In this document: piece by piece, positions 24,412-34,519 of the stretch | How the letters are laid out: the number at the start of each line of letters is the position of its first letter | Position numbering within the stretch: position 1 is the stretch's first letter | Source: Bacteroidota bacterium | GTDB taxonomy: Bacteria > Bacteroidota > Bacteroidia > Flavobacteriales > Schleiferiaceae | DNA: 54,689 bases | NCBI GenBank assembly: GCA_016868755.1 | Contig: VGFU01000008.1 | Coordinates: 1 to 54,689 of the forward strand | Direction of reading: 5' to 3' | Made by a program: the position numbers and the translations under genes | Notes under the pieces: model-generated | Database searches by the model: none | What the model saw: only the letters and a program-made list of their open reading frames with translations | Told to the model about the DNA's origin: nothing

Positions 24412-25137
24412 CTACTCGAAGCGGGCGTAAACCAGCGCCATAAATCGGTCGGCTACGTCGGGCGTTTTGCTCCAATCGTAGTCGGGTTGCACAGCTTCGC
24501 GAATGAAGGTTTCGCACTCGGCCTTAGACTCTAAGGTCGCCAGGTAGGCCACGATGCGCTGGTAATCGTGGTCGTCTCCGCCAAAAAGGTGCTTCACAAA
24601 CGCAAGGCGATCGTTCAAACCAGCGTTCAGGTTGGCGTAGCGCGCATTGACCGACTTGGCCGCTGCGGGTTGCTGGTTGCTAGTTGCTGGTTGCTCGTTG
24701 CTGGCTGCGGGTTGCTCGCTGCTGGTTGCTGGTTGCTCGCTGCTTGCTGCTGGTTGCTCGCTGCTGGTTGCTAGCTGCTCGCTGCTGGTTGCTGATTGCT
24801 GGCTGCTGCTTGCTGGTTGCTCGCTCAGGGTGGCTAGGTGGTCGGTTAGCGCGGCGTCGAGGCGCGACTCGGCTGCGGCCTGTAGGGCGGCGAGCTGGGC
24901 TTGGAGTTGGGCTTGAGCGGCGGCTTGGGCTGCGGCTTGAGCTTGTGCGAGCTCGGCCTGGGTGGCGGCAAATTGGGCTTCGGCCTGAGCCTTAGCAGCG
25001 GCTACTTCGGCGCGGAATTTCGCTTGATGCGCCTGCACCAAGAGCGATTCGAGGAGTTGGAGGTCGGCCGCGTTGGGCACCTCAGAATGAAGGGCAGATT
25101 GGAGGCCAGAAAGGGCCGAAGAGAGGGCGGTGCTCAT
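24412..25137 (-). CDS. Bacteroidota-type conserved protein with heptad-repeat linker
   Basis: The 241-residue protein has three parts. Residues 1-103 form an Ala/Gln/Leu-rich helical region likely to be a coiled coil (AQAEAQFAATQAELAQAQ). Residues about 104-159 are eight copies of a seven-residue repeat (consensus S-N/E-Q-Q-P-A-T) encoded by the heptanucleotide array 24661-24828. Residues about 170-241 form a compact domain (LNDRLAFVKHLFGGDDHDYQRIVAYL ... PDYDW ... VADRFMALVYARFE) that I associate with a conserved unnamed protein of Bacteroidota. An upstream extension to 25599 is antisense to tdk and is rejected. It heads the rsmI operon, abutting rsmI. Confidence 0.8.
   Translation of the reverse strand: MSTALSSALSGLQSALHSEVPNAADLQLLESLLVQAHQAKFRAEVAAAKAQAEAQFAATQAELAQAQAAAQAAAQAQLQAQLAALQAAAESRLDAALTDHLATLSEQPASSSQQSATSSEQLATSSEQPAASSEQPATSSEQPAASNEQPATSNQQPAAAKSVNARYANLNAGLNDRLAFVKHLFGGDDHDYQRIVAYLATLESKAECETFIREAVQPDYDWSKTPDVADRFMALVYARFE
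24661..24828. repeat. Heptanucleotide tandem array inside a coding region, 24 units
   Basis: Twenty-four consecutive 7-bp units (plus-strand consensus GGTTGCT; variants CGCTGCT, AGTTGCT, GGCTGCT) run without a single indel. Substitutions fall mainly at units' first and third positions. The gene reads it on the minus strand as AGCAACC, giving eight heptapeptides. The first and last units are degenerate. Confidence 0.95.
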
Positions 25138-25177
25138 GGTGGAAAGCCGTAGTTTAGCAGAAGTGGAAAAGTACGAA

Positions 25178-25750
25178 ATGTTCCAAGAGCGAGCGCCCCG
25201 TTCCGGGCATATTGAGGTGATTGCGGGCTCCATGTTTTCGGGTAAGACCGAGGAGCTCATTCGCCGCCTCAAGCGTGCGCAAATCGCACAACTTAAGGTG
25301 ATGGTTTTCAAACCACTAACCGATAACCGATACGCCGACACCGCGGTGGTCACGCACGATGAAGGGCGCATGGATGCCCGGCCAGTGGTTTCGTCGCGCG
25401 AAATTTTAGATGCCGCAAGCGGTTCAGAAGTGGTTGGATTAGACGAAGCGCAGTTCTTTGATGCCGAAATCGTGCACGTAGCCAATGCGCTTGCAGATAG
25501 CGGTAAGCGCGTGATTGTCGCCGGCCTCGACATGGATTTTAATGGAGTCCCCTTCGGACCCATGCCCCAACTCATGGCGGTAGCTGAGTATGTCACCAAG
25601 GTGCACGCAATCTGCGTGCGGAGCGGAGAACTTGCGCACTATTCGCACCGGCTGACGCCCGATTCGACCCAGGTGATGCTGGGCGACCGGCGCACCTATG
25701 AACCGCTATCGCGCGCTGAGTTTGTGCGCGAACGCAACCAAAATACCTAA
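25178..25750 (+). CDS. tdk: Thymidine kinase (type II)
   Basis: The 190-residue enzyme phosphorylates thymidine in the salvage pathway. The P-loop GSMFSGKT is at residues 17-24, the DEAQFF Walker B-like motif near 94, and the lasso-region substrate loop (YVTKVHAIC) follows. Of the four zinc cysteines usual in type II kinases only the first (HAIC) is present; the others are Ser/Gly and His/Arg positions. The frame opens at 25130, but MFQERAPRSGHIEVIAGS matches the family's start, so ATG 25178 is chosen. It diverges from the 241-residue unknown gene and ends two bases before murF-alr. Confidence 0.94.
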   Translation: MFQERAPRSGHIEVIAGSMFSGKTEELIRRLKRAQIAQLKVMVFKPLTDNRYADTAVVTHDEGRMDARPVVSSREILDAASGSEVVGLDEAQFFDAEIVHVANALADSGKRVIVAGLDMDFNGVPFGPMPQLMAVAEYVTKVHAICVRSGELAHYSHRLTPDSTQVMLGDRRTYEPLSRAEFVRERNQNT

Positions 25751-25752
25751 AC

Positions 25753-28086
25753 GTGACGGCGCCGAGTTGGACGTTGCGGCAGCTTGCCGAAGTGCTCCAG
25801 GCTGAGCTTCGGGCGGCCAACCCCGATGCGTGGGTGCGCCGCATGGCGACTGATTCGCGAACTACCCAAACCGAGCCAGCCCTTTTTTGGGCCTTAACCA
25901 CGCCCTCGGGCGACGGACACCGTCACCTGGCCGAGGCCTTGGAGCGCGGGTGCGTGGCCGCCGTGGTCGCCCGCACATCATGGGCGGAGCATGCGGTTCC
26001 AGATCTCGACGTGCTCCTGGTCGACGACGTTTGGGCGGCCCTCTTTGCCTTGGCGCGGTCCCACCGGGCCGCGTACCGCGGCCCGGTGGTAGCCGTGACC
26101 GGCTCCAACGGAAAAACCAGCGTCAAAGAACTTCTGGCCCACCTTCTGGGCGACCCGACGGTCGCCCGCAGTCCCCGCAGCTACAACTCCAAGCTCGGCG
26201 TGCCCCTCTCGGTGCTGCACTTTGCGCTGGACGCCTCGATGTGGATCGTCGAAGTCGGCATCTCAGAGGCGGGCGACATGGCGCGCTTCACGCCCTGGTT
26301 GAAGCCCACCCAAGGAATCTTCACGGGCCTCGGCGACGCCCACGACGCCGGCTTCGCCAGCCGCGAAGCCAAGCTCACCGAAAAATTGTCGCTGTTTGCC
26401 GGGGTAGCGTCGGTGCTGGTTCCCGACCGCGGAACGGGCACGGGTGAGGGCGCCCCCGAGGCAGGGATTCCCGGTATTACGTTGCGCCCGGCGGGCTCGG
26501 TGCTGCGCACCGAAGCCGGATTTTGGGTCGGCCCCGACAGACAAAAATTTGCGGTTCCGACCGAATCAGAGGCCGAGCGGTCCAACGCGCAGCTCGCGCT
26601 GGCCGCCTGCTACGAGCTGGGCCGGATTCCGCACGATTTTGACCAGCGGCCGCGCGGACCCTTGCGCGTGGAACGGCGCGCCGCCCGCTGGGGCGGCGGC
26701 GCGCTGCTCGTCGACCGCTACGCGCTCGACGAGGCCTCGGCCTTCGAGGCCTTAGAACTGCTGGCGCAGGAGGCGGCTACGCCCAAGACGGCCTTGATCT
26801 TCACCGCCCATCCGGAGCGGTGGACCGAGCCGGTGGCGCGCTGGTCCGCACAAATGCCCGGGCTGAAGATTGTGGTCTGCGCCCCCCACGACCCTGCGCC
26901 CGATTTGGGTACCGAAGGCGCGGTGTTGCTCAAAGGACACGGCGTGGAGTCCGCCTTAGAGGAACGACTCGCCCGACAGCACGACAGCATGGTGGAGCTC
27001 GACGTCGACGCGCTGGCCGCGAATTTGCGGCACTACCGCTCGCTGCTGCCGCAGGGTACGCGCATTATGGCGATGCTCAAAGCCAACGCTTATGGGCTCG
27101 GAGCGGTTCCGGTGGCCCGTGCCCTCGAGCGGCATAGGTTGGATTACCTCGGCGTGGCCTACCCCGAGGAGGGCCGCGAACTTCGCGAAGCCGGAGTGCG
27201 CACGCCCATCATGGTGCTGAATCCGGGAGATCCTTCGTTTGAATTGATGCTCCGCTACCGGTTGGAGCCCGAGATTTTCAGCTGGGAACGCCTTCGGGCG
27301 TTTAGCGATGCCTTTGCACGGCACCCCGAGTCCCTGGGTGAGGTGCTGGTTCACATCAAGGTCGACACGGGAATGCATCGGCTGGGGTTTGCTCCGCACG
27401 AAGGCCGCGCGGTGGCCGAGGCGGTTCGGGCGATTCCGGGGGTGCGGGTGGCGTCGGTGCTGAGCCATTTCGCGGCGGCTGAAGACGAGCATCACGATGT
27501 GTTCACGCGCCAGCAGTGGGCGCAGTTCAGCCACTTTGCCGACCAACTCGAGACGGGGCTTGGAACGAAAATTTGGCGCCACATGGCCAACACGGCGGCG
27601 GTGGCGCGGCATCCTTGGGCGGCGGGCGACATGGTCCGCTTAGGTATTGGGCTGATGGGAGCCTCGCTGGATGCCCGCGACGCACAGGCCCTGCAGCCGG
27701 TGGTGCATGTGACCACTACGGTCAGCCAAATTCGCCACGTGCCTGCAGGCGAAGGCATTTCCTACGGAGCTACTGACGCCGCCGACCGCGAGCGGGTGAT
27801 TGCCACGCTGCCCATTGGGTATGCTGACGGAATTCCGCGCGCCTTGAGCAACGGAGTGGGCCGGGCCTACGCCAACGGTTGCTACCTGCCGATTGTGGGC
27901 CGGGTTTGCATGGACATGCTGATGGTCGACGCCACCGGGGTGCCGCTGGCGGTGGGTGACCGTGTCGAGCTTTTAGGTCGCCACGTGACCCTTGAGTCGG
28001 TGGCCGCAGCCTGCGGAACCATTAGTTATGAGGTGCTTACGGGACTCTCGCCCCGGCTGCCCCGCTTGGCCGCCCACGGTCTTTAG
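25753..28086 (+). CDS. Bifunctional MurF ligase / alanine racemase
   Basis: The 777-residue fusion joins UDP-MurNAc-tripeptide:D-Ala-D-Ala ligase with the racemase that makes its D-Ala. The MurF part (1 to about 400) has the ATP loop VAVTGSNGKTS near residues 113-123 and the SYNSKLGVPLS substrate segment. The racemase part starts near residue 411 (VELDVDALAANLRHY), with the PLP lysine in MAMLKANAYGLG near 443 and the catalytic Tyr in GISYGATD near 669, then LPIGYADGIPR and GRVCMDMLMVD. The central and C-terminal Mur domains look shortened, as usual for this Bacteroidota fusion. The GTG start is two bases after the tdk stop. Confidence 0.95.
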   Translation: MTAPSWTLRQLAEVLQAELRAANPDAWVRRMATDSRTTQTEPALFWALTTPSGDGHRHLAEALERGCVAAVVARTSWAEHAVPDLDVLLVDDVWAALFALARSHRAAYRGPVVAVTGSNGKTSVKELLAHLLGDPTVARSPRSYNSKLGVPLSVLHFALDASMWIVEVGISEAGDMARFTPWLKPTQGIFTGLGDAHDAGFASREAKLTEKLSLFAGVASVLVPDRGTGTGEGAPEAGIPGITLRPAGSVLRTEAGFWVGPDRQKFAVPTESEAERSNAQLALAACYELGRIPHDFDQRPRGPLRVERRAARWGGGALLVDRYALDEASAFEALELLAQEAATPKTALIFTAHPERWTEPVARWSAQMPGLKIVVCAPHDPAPDLGTEGAVLLKGHGVESALEERLARQHDSMVELDVDALAANLRHYRSLLPQGTRIMAMLKANAYGLGAVPVARALERHRLDYLGVAYPEEGRELREAGVRTPIMVLNPGDPSFELMLRYRLEPEIFSWERLRAFSDAFARHPESLGEVLVHIKVDTGMHRLGFAPHEGRAVAEAVRAIPGVRVASVLSHFAAAEDEHHDVFTRQQWAQFSHFADQLETGLGTKIWRHMANTAAVARHPWAAGDMVRLGIGLMGASLDARDAQALQPVVHVTTTVSQIRHVPAGEGISYGATDAADRERVIATLPIGYADGIPRALSNGVGRAYANGCYLPIVGRVCMDMLMVDATGVPLAVGDRVELLGRHVTLESVAAACGTISYEVLTGLSPRLPRLAAHGL

Positions 28087-28088
28087 GC

Positions 28089-28096
28089 TATCTTTC
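28089..28096 (+). promoter_or_regulatory. -7-like element TATCTTTC before the O-antigen-ligase-like gene
   Basis: TATCTTTC, one mismatch to TAnnTTTG, lies directly after the murF-alr stop and five bases before the GTG at 28102. Confidence 0.45.
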
Positions 28097-28101
28097 TGCT
28101 C

Positions 28102-29226
28102 GTGGAGCGTCAATTTATCGCCATTTTGATTCGGGCCGCGGCGATTTTGCTGCCCTGGTGGGACCTCGGAACGGGGGTGGCGCTGGCGTTGGCCGCGCTG
28201 CTTTCGCTGGTCGCGGCTCGCGGGCGATGGAAGGCGCTGCCCGTCGACGTGGCCCTGTGGTCGGGCTTTGCCGCCGTCGCAGCGAGCGCGCTGTGGACCG
28301 AGGCGGCGAGTATCGAAACACTGCTGCGATGGTCGCCCCTACTCTGGGTGCCGCTGGCTCTTCGCCGACAGCACCGCGCGTGGCACGAGGGCCTTATTGC
28401 GGGAGGAATCCTGGTTTCGCTCGTGCTCCTGGGCAACGGTGGGTTTGCGGCGTTGCAAAGCCAAAGCTGGGGCCCGCTGTTTTACCGCGATTTTGCGCAA
28501 CTGGCGCACCAGCACAGCTACTTGACGCTGTACCTCGGACTTGCAGCGGCAGCATTGGTCACCGACTTGCGCTTTCAGGGTGCGGTACGGCCGGTAGTTC
28601 TCGGGCTTTTTGCATTGGTCGCTGTACTTGCCGGAAGCCGAATGGGTTTGGTGGCGGTGGTACTCGGTGGGCTGTGGTGGTATTCGGGGCGAGGCCCAGC
28701 GGGTGGTCGCAGGGGGTCGCTATCGTGGGGAATTGCCCTCGCCGCAGTGCTTATCACGGCCGTAGCCTTGGTGCCCTCTGAGCGTAGCCTGGGCAAGCTG
28801 ACCAAGACTGATCCCTACTGGGCGACAGGTTCAGTTGACACGAGGGTGGTTCAGGCCCAAGCAGCCTGGGCCGTAATCACGAACGACCCGTGGCGGGGCG
28901 TTGGCGTGGACGCCGTGCAAGCCCACCTTGAGGAGCGCTACCGAGCGCAGAACTACCGCTTTGGACTGAAGCGCCACCTCAACGTGCACAACCAATTTTT
29001 GCAGCTCTGGGCGGGAATCGGACTGTATGGATTGGGTCTTTGGGCCTTAGGTCTTGCCTTCTGCGCGCAAAAATCGTCGTGGAATAGAGGCGCCCAAGCT
29101 TTGGCGCTCACCCTAGTATTTTTACTCGCAACCGAGTCCATGCTTGAGCGGGCGATGGGCGTGGTGCTTGTTGCCGCTGTGCTCTACCACAGCTTGCCTC
29201 GGCGCATTGACGGCACCCGGCGCTAG
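28102..29226 (+). CDS. O-antigen ligase / Wzy-like polytopic membrane protein
   Basis: The 374-residue protein has about ten hydrophobic helices and one large loop (about 235-300) holding the pattern of the O-antigen ligase family: AGSRMGLVAVVLG, then TRVVQAQAAWAVITNDPWRGVGVDAV, then LNVHNQFLQLWAGIGLYGLGLW, then TESMLERAMG. These proteins ligate or polymerise glycans on the periplasmic face of the inner membrane. The acceptor is unknown; no O-antigen cluster is adjacent. It sits 15 bp after murF-alr and converges with rnpA with a 1-bp gap. The GTG start fits the promoter element. Confidence 0.87.
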   Translation: MERQFIAILIRAAAILLPWWDLGTGVALALAALLSLVAARGRWKALPVDVALWSGFAAVAASALWTEAASIETLLRWSPLLWVPLALRRQHRAWHEGLIAGGILVSLVLLGNGGFAALQSQSWGPLFYRDFAQLAHQHSYLTLYLGLAAAALVTDLRFQGAVRPVVLGLFALVAVLAGSRMGLVAVVLGGLWWYSGRGPAGGRRGSLSWGIALAAVLITAVALVPSERSLGKLTKTDPYWATGSVDTRVVQAQAAWAVITNDPWRGVGVDAVQAHLEERYRAQNYRFGLKRHLNVHNQFLQLWAGIGLYGLGLWALGLAFCAQKSSWNRGAQALALTLVFLLATESMLERAMGVVLVAAVLYHSLPRRIDGTRR

Positions 29227-29227
29227 C

Positions 29228-29605
29228 TCACCATTTGGCGCGGTCGAGCAGGCCGCGCAACGTCGCTCTAAGCGTGCTAAGGCTCGGCTCTTCTGGCCCG
29301 GAATAAATCAAACCGAGGAGCTTTGGTTGTTGGGCTTGCAGCCATTCTTGTGGAAGCGCCCCGCGTTCCAAGCGCCATGCTTCGCGCAGCAAACGCTTTA
29401 TTCGGTTGCGGACTACCGCCCGCTTAAAGTGCTTTTTTGGCGCAGCGACCAGTACCTGAACACCGCGATCCAGTGGTTCGGGCGAGGCGGTCCAAATTAG
29501 GCGCAATCCGGAATCTCCCGTACTTCGGGATGATCGGCTAAAAAGGAGCCCGATGGAGGTTCGCGACTTCAAGCGCTCCTCGCGGGGGAAGCGCACGTCC
29601 AGCAT
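29228..29605 (-). CDS. rnpA: Ribonuclease P protein component
   Basis: The 125-residue basic protein supports the RNase P RNA in trimming tRNA 5' ends. The RNR signature FKRAVVRNRIKRLLREAWRL lies near residues 60-78, preceded by the FPREERLKSR start typical of the family. Length is normal. It overlaps the hemD stop by one base (TAATG) and is last in a DUF4271-hemD-rnpA series, an arrangement typical of Bacteroidota rather than the classic rpmH-rnpA pair. Confidence 0.95.
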   Translation of the reverse strand: MLDVRFPREERLKSRTSIGLLFSRSSRSTGDSGLRLIWTASPEPLDRGVQVLVAAPKKHFKRAVVRNRIKRLLREAWRLERGALPQEWLQAQQPKLLGLIYSGPEEPSLSTLRATLRGLLDRAKW

Positions 29606-30381
29606 TACTTGCTTTTGTTGGCTTCGTCGACGTAGGCTTCGAGGGCCTGGGCCATTGAGGCGAATTTGGGCGAGGGAACCGGAACGTCCAAGATCAAGTT
29701 GTGCTCGCGGGCGGCTTGGTGCGTGGTGCTCCCAAAGGCGGCGATGCGGGTGCCATCTTGCACGAAGTTGGGAAAATTCTTAAACAGTGACTTGATGCCC
29801 TCGGGACTGAAAAACACAAGCATGTCGTACTTGACTTCGTTCAAATCACTAAGATCAGAAGCCACGGTTTGGTACATTATCGCACGGGTCCACTTGATGT
29901 TGGCCGACTCGAGGGCCGAGGGCACCTCAGGATTTAGCACATCAGACGTGGGCATCAAGAAGTGCTCTCCGCGCTGCTTTTTCAGCGTCGGAACCAGGTC
30001 ATTAATGTTTGACTTGGCGGGGTAAATCTTGCGTTTGCGGTACGGAACAAACTTTTGCAAGTAGAACGCTACGGCTTCAGAGGTGCAGAAGTACTTCCAC
30101 TCGGGGTTGATGGCAACGCGCATTTCTTCACACATGCGAAAGAAATGGTCAATCGCATTGCGACTCGTAAAAATAAAGGCCTTAAAGTCACCTAGGGCGA
30201 TTTTGTCTTTGCGGAATTCCGCAGCAGACACGCCTTTGACTTGGATAAAAGGACGAAAGTCAATCTTGAGCTTATGCTTTTCGGCCAGGAGCATGTAGGG
30301 GTTATTGCCCGCCTGTGACTCCGGCTGGGAGACCAGAATGCTCTTTACTTTACGTTTGCGCTCAGCCAATGATAGATCCAT
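29605..30381 (-). CDS. hemD: Uroporphyrinogen-III synthase
   Basis: The 258-residue protein closes hydroxymethylbilane to uroporphyrinogen III for heme and siroheme. Family signs are VKSILVSQPE at the start, FIFTSRNAIDHFF in the first domain, YPAKSNINDLVPTL in the linker, and MLVFFSPEGIKSLFKNFP and IAAFGSTTHQAA in the second domain, in the Bacteroidota form of this divergent family. A TTG at 30408 would give nine more residues, but ATG 30381 is chosen because it has the usual spacing to the TACCTTTG element and avoids starting inside it. It overlaps the upstream DUF4271 gene by 37 bases. Confidence 0.92.
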   Translation of the reverse strand: MDLSLAERKRKVKSILVSQPESQAGNNPYMLLAEKHKLKIDFRPFIQVKGVSAAEFRKDKIALGDFKAFIFTSRNAIDHFFRMCEEMRVAINPEWKYFCTSEAVAFYLQKFVPYRKRKIYPAKSNINDLVPTLKKQRGEHFLMPTSDVLNPEVPSALESANIKWTRAIMYQTVASDLSDLNEVKYDMLVFFSPEGIKSLFKNFPNFVQDGTRIAAFGSTTHQAAREHNLILDVPVPSPKFASMAQALEAYVDEANKSK

Positions 30382-30944
30382 AACCAGGGAATCGCTTCCA
30401 GGGCGCAAAGGTACGCAATTCTAAAGTATAAAGGACCGGGCCCCGAGGTTACATAAATATAAGCGGCGCGAAATAAGGAAGTTAAATAAAGGGCGCCGAA
30501 TACAAATGCGAGCAGACCAAGACTAAGGTTGGGGTGGGGTTCTTGACCTGCAGCTCGCCACCACGCAAAGGGGACCGCAAGAATTAAAAGCAACGGTACA
30601 AGGACCATGCGAAACTGATGGTATGCTTGGTGGGCTCGTACTGCGTTCCAAATGAAGCCTGCCACACTGTGCACGAGCCAAGGTGCGAGCAGCACGATTC
30701 CAGAACGTACGGGATTTAGCCCCGCACTCACATAAAGGAGACCCACGGCGAGGCCCATGGACAAAAGTGTAATGGCGTTTCCCCATGCTACAGGCCAACC
30801 TTCAACCCAAAGCTGAAGGCTCCAACGCATGACGCGACGTCGCCCTTGGGCATTAGGAACCCAGAGCACGGCGAGCACCCAAAGTCCAGCAACGCCCAAG
30901 GCGTACCACCACCAGGATACCGGATTAAACGAGTCGCCGTACAT
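30345..30944 (-). CDS. DUF4271 family membrane protein
   Basis: The 199-residue protein has six or seven hydrophobic helices (for example WWWYALGVAGLWVLAVLWV, NAITLLSMGLAVGLLYVSAGL, MVLVPLLLILAVPFAWW) and short polar loops. It is recognised as DUF4271 mainly from its helix pattern and its place directly before hemD, a pairing common in Bacteroidota. Function unknown; a link to heme or envelope biogenesis is only suggested by context. A TTG at 30986 would lengthen it by 14 residues, but that codon lies inside the stem-loop terminator at 30969-30997, so the ATG at 30944 is preferred. Confidence 0.82.
   Translation of the reverse strand: MYGDSFNPVSWWWYALGVAGLWVLAVLWVPNAQGRRRVMRWSLQLWVEGWPVAWGNAITLLSMGLAVGLLYVSAGLNPVRSGIVLLAPWLVHSVAGFIWNAVRAHQAYHQFRMVLVPLLLILAVPFAWWRAAGQEPHPNLSLGLLAFVFGALYLTSLFRAAYIYVTSGPGPLYFRIAYLCALEAIPWLWIYHWLSANVK
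30406..30413 (-). promoter_or_regulatory. -7 element TACCTTTG before hemD
   Basis: On the minus strand TACCTTTG lies 24 bp before the hemD ATG, inside the end of the DUF4271 gene. It gives hemD-rnpA a possible promoter of its own. Confidence 0.5.
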
Positions 30945-30968
30945 GCCGCGAAGGTAGCCGTCAGCGCC

Positions 30969-30997
30969 AAAAAAAAGCCCGAGCAAATAGCCCGGGC
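30969..30997 (-). terminator. Intrinsic terminator of atpD-atpC
   Basis: On the minus strand an 8-bp stem GCCCGGGC/GCTCGGGC (one G-T pair) with loop TATTT is followed by T8. It lies 27 bp after the atpC stop and sets the limit for the DUF4271 gene start. Confidence 0.92.
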
Positions 30998-31023
30998 CAA
31001 GGAATTAGGATCCGTACGTCAAC

Positions 31024-31263
31024 TTACTTAGCAAGTACGGTGACGGTGTTGCCTGATACTTCGACGACACCGCCATTGATGGCTACGAACTCGCTACCTT
31101 TTGCCGTGTCAATCTTGACTCGGCCCGAGGTCAATGCGGCCATTATGGGAGCGTGATCAGTAAGGATTTGAAACAAACCTTCGGTCCCGGGTAGTTGCAC
31201 GGCCGTAGCGGTTCCTGAAAACAGGTTGCGCTCGGGAGTAATGATGTCGACGTGAAGGGACAT
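31024..31263 (-). CDS. atpC: F1 ATP synthase epsilon subunit (short form)
   Basis: The 79-residue protein contains only the N-terminal beta-sandwich (LHVDIITPERNLFSG, LPGTEGLFQILTDHAPIMAAL, FVAINGGVVEV) that contacts the c-ring and gamma. The C-terminal helical hairpin that inhibits ATP hydrolysis in E. coli and Bacillus (another 45-55 residues) is absent. This short form is usual in Bacteroidota. It is 12 bp downstream of atpD, away from any other ATP synthase genes, and followed by a strong terminator. Confidence 0.93.
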   Translation of the reverse strand: MSLHVDIITPERNLFSGTATAVQLPGTEGLFQILTDHAPIMAALTSGRVKIDTAKGSEFVAINGGVVEVSGNTVTVLAK

Positions 31264-31275
31264 TCTCTGGGCGTA

Positions 31276-33530
<2,255 letters not shown>

Positions 33531-33547
33531 GGCGCGAAGTTCGTAAA

Positions 33548-33555
33548 TATCTTTG
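33548..33555 (+). promoter_or_regulatory. -7 element TATCTTTG before ribF
   Basis: TATCTTTG matches TAnnTTTG and lies 16 bases before the ribF GTG, predicting a leader of about 12 nt. Confidence 0.55.
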
Positions 33556-33571
33556 CCCTGACCCCCTGACC

Positions 33572-34519
33572 GTGCATATTTATCGCCAGCTTTCGGATTT
33601 CGTTCCCCTCGGGCCCACCGTGGTGACGTTGGGAACCTTTGACGGGGTTCACCTCGGCCATCAGGCCTTGGTGCTGCGGGCAGTGGAGGCTGCTCGAGCC
33701 TGCGGCGGGACCGCTGTTTTGCTTACGTTGGAGCCTCATCCGCGCAAGCTCATTCATCCGGAATTTGTGCTTTCGCGCTTAACGCTGCCCGGGGAGCGGG
33801 CGGAGCTTTTGGCCGCCGCCGGCTTAGATGCGTTGGTCGAACACCCGTTTACCGCGGAATTTGCCCAGACGTCGTCGTTGGATTTTGTGCGCCGCGACCT
33901 GGTAGGCCACCTCGGAATGAAGCACTTGATCGTTGGGTACGACCATCGATTCGGCCGCAACCGCGAGGGCGATTTTGCACAGCTTCAGGAATTTGCCCAA
34001 GTTTTTGATTTTACCCTCGAGCAGGTTGATGCCGTAACCGCGGGCGATGTGGCCCTTTCGTCGACCAAAATTCGTGCGGCCGTTGCACAGGGGCGCGTGC
34101 GCGACGCCGAGCTGGGATTAGGTCGGGCGCATTTTGTGCGCGGAGAAGTGGTAGCTGGGCGCGGAATCGGCCGTGGGCTGGGCTACCGCACGGCCAATGT
34201 GGGCGGAATCCACCCGGACAAGGCCATGCCGCTGTTTGGCGTCTATGCTGTGGAGCTAGATTTTTGCGATTCCGACGGTCCCCGCGGCCTCGCCGGCGTC
34301 GCCAACTACGGGGTGCGCCCCAGTTTTGGTTCCGGCTCAGAACCTTTACTCGAGGTGCACTTGCTCGACGTCGAGGCTCAGGGCTATGGTCGCCTTGTCG
34401 AGGTGCGGTTTATCGACTTCATTCGTGCGGAGCAAACGTTTGAAACGCCTGAAGCGCTGAAGGCGCAGATTGCACGGGATGTGGAGCGGGCCCGAGTGTT
34501 ACTTGCGGCGCGGTGCTAG
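33572..34519 (+). CDS. ribF: Bifunctional riboflavin kinase / FAD synthetase
   Basis: The 315-residue enzyme converts riboflavin to FMN and then FAD. The N-terminal FAD synthetase domain (about 15-170) shows the nucleotidyltransferase motif TLGTFDGVHLGHQAL and VGYDHRFGRNREGD, then STKIRAAV. The C-terminal kinase domain (about 185-310) shows GRGIGRGLGYRTANV and GVYAVEL, ANYGVRPSF, LLEVHLLD and VRFIDFIR. Length is normal. It starts at GTG 33572 and diverges from the membrane-protein gene. Its stop codon is followed by decayed heptamer repeats. Confidence 0.96.
   Translation: MHIYRQLSDFVPLGPTVVTLGTFDGVHLGHQALVLRAVEAARACGGTAVLLTLEPHPRKLIHPEFVLSRLTLPGERAELLAAAGLDALVEHPFTAEFAQTSSLDFVRRDLVGHLGMKHLIVGYDHRFGRNREGDFAQLQEFAQVFDFTLEQVDAVTAGDVALSSTKIRAAVAQGRVRDAELGLGRAHFVRGEVVAGRGIGRGLGYRTANVGGIHPDKAMPLFGVYAVELDFCDSDGPRGLAGVANYGVRPSFGSGSEPLLEVHLLDVEAQGYGRLVEVRFIDFIRAEQTFETPEALKAQIARDVERARVLLAARC

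Noticed and set aside
25138-25599. N-terminal extension of the 241-residue unknown protein.
   Set aside because: It is the exact antisense of the thymidine kinase gene, and the ATG at 25137 gives a sensible start.
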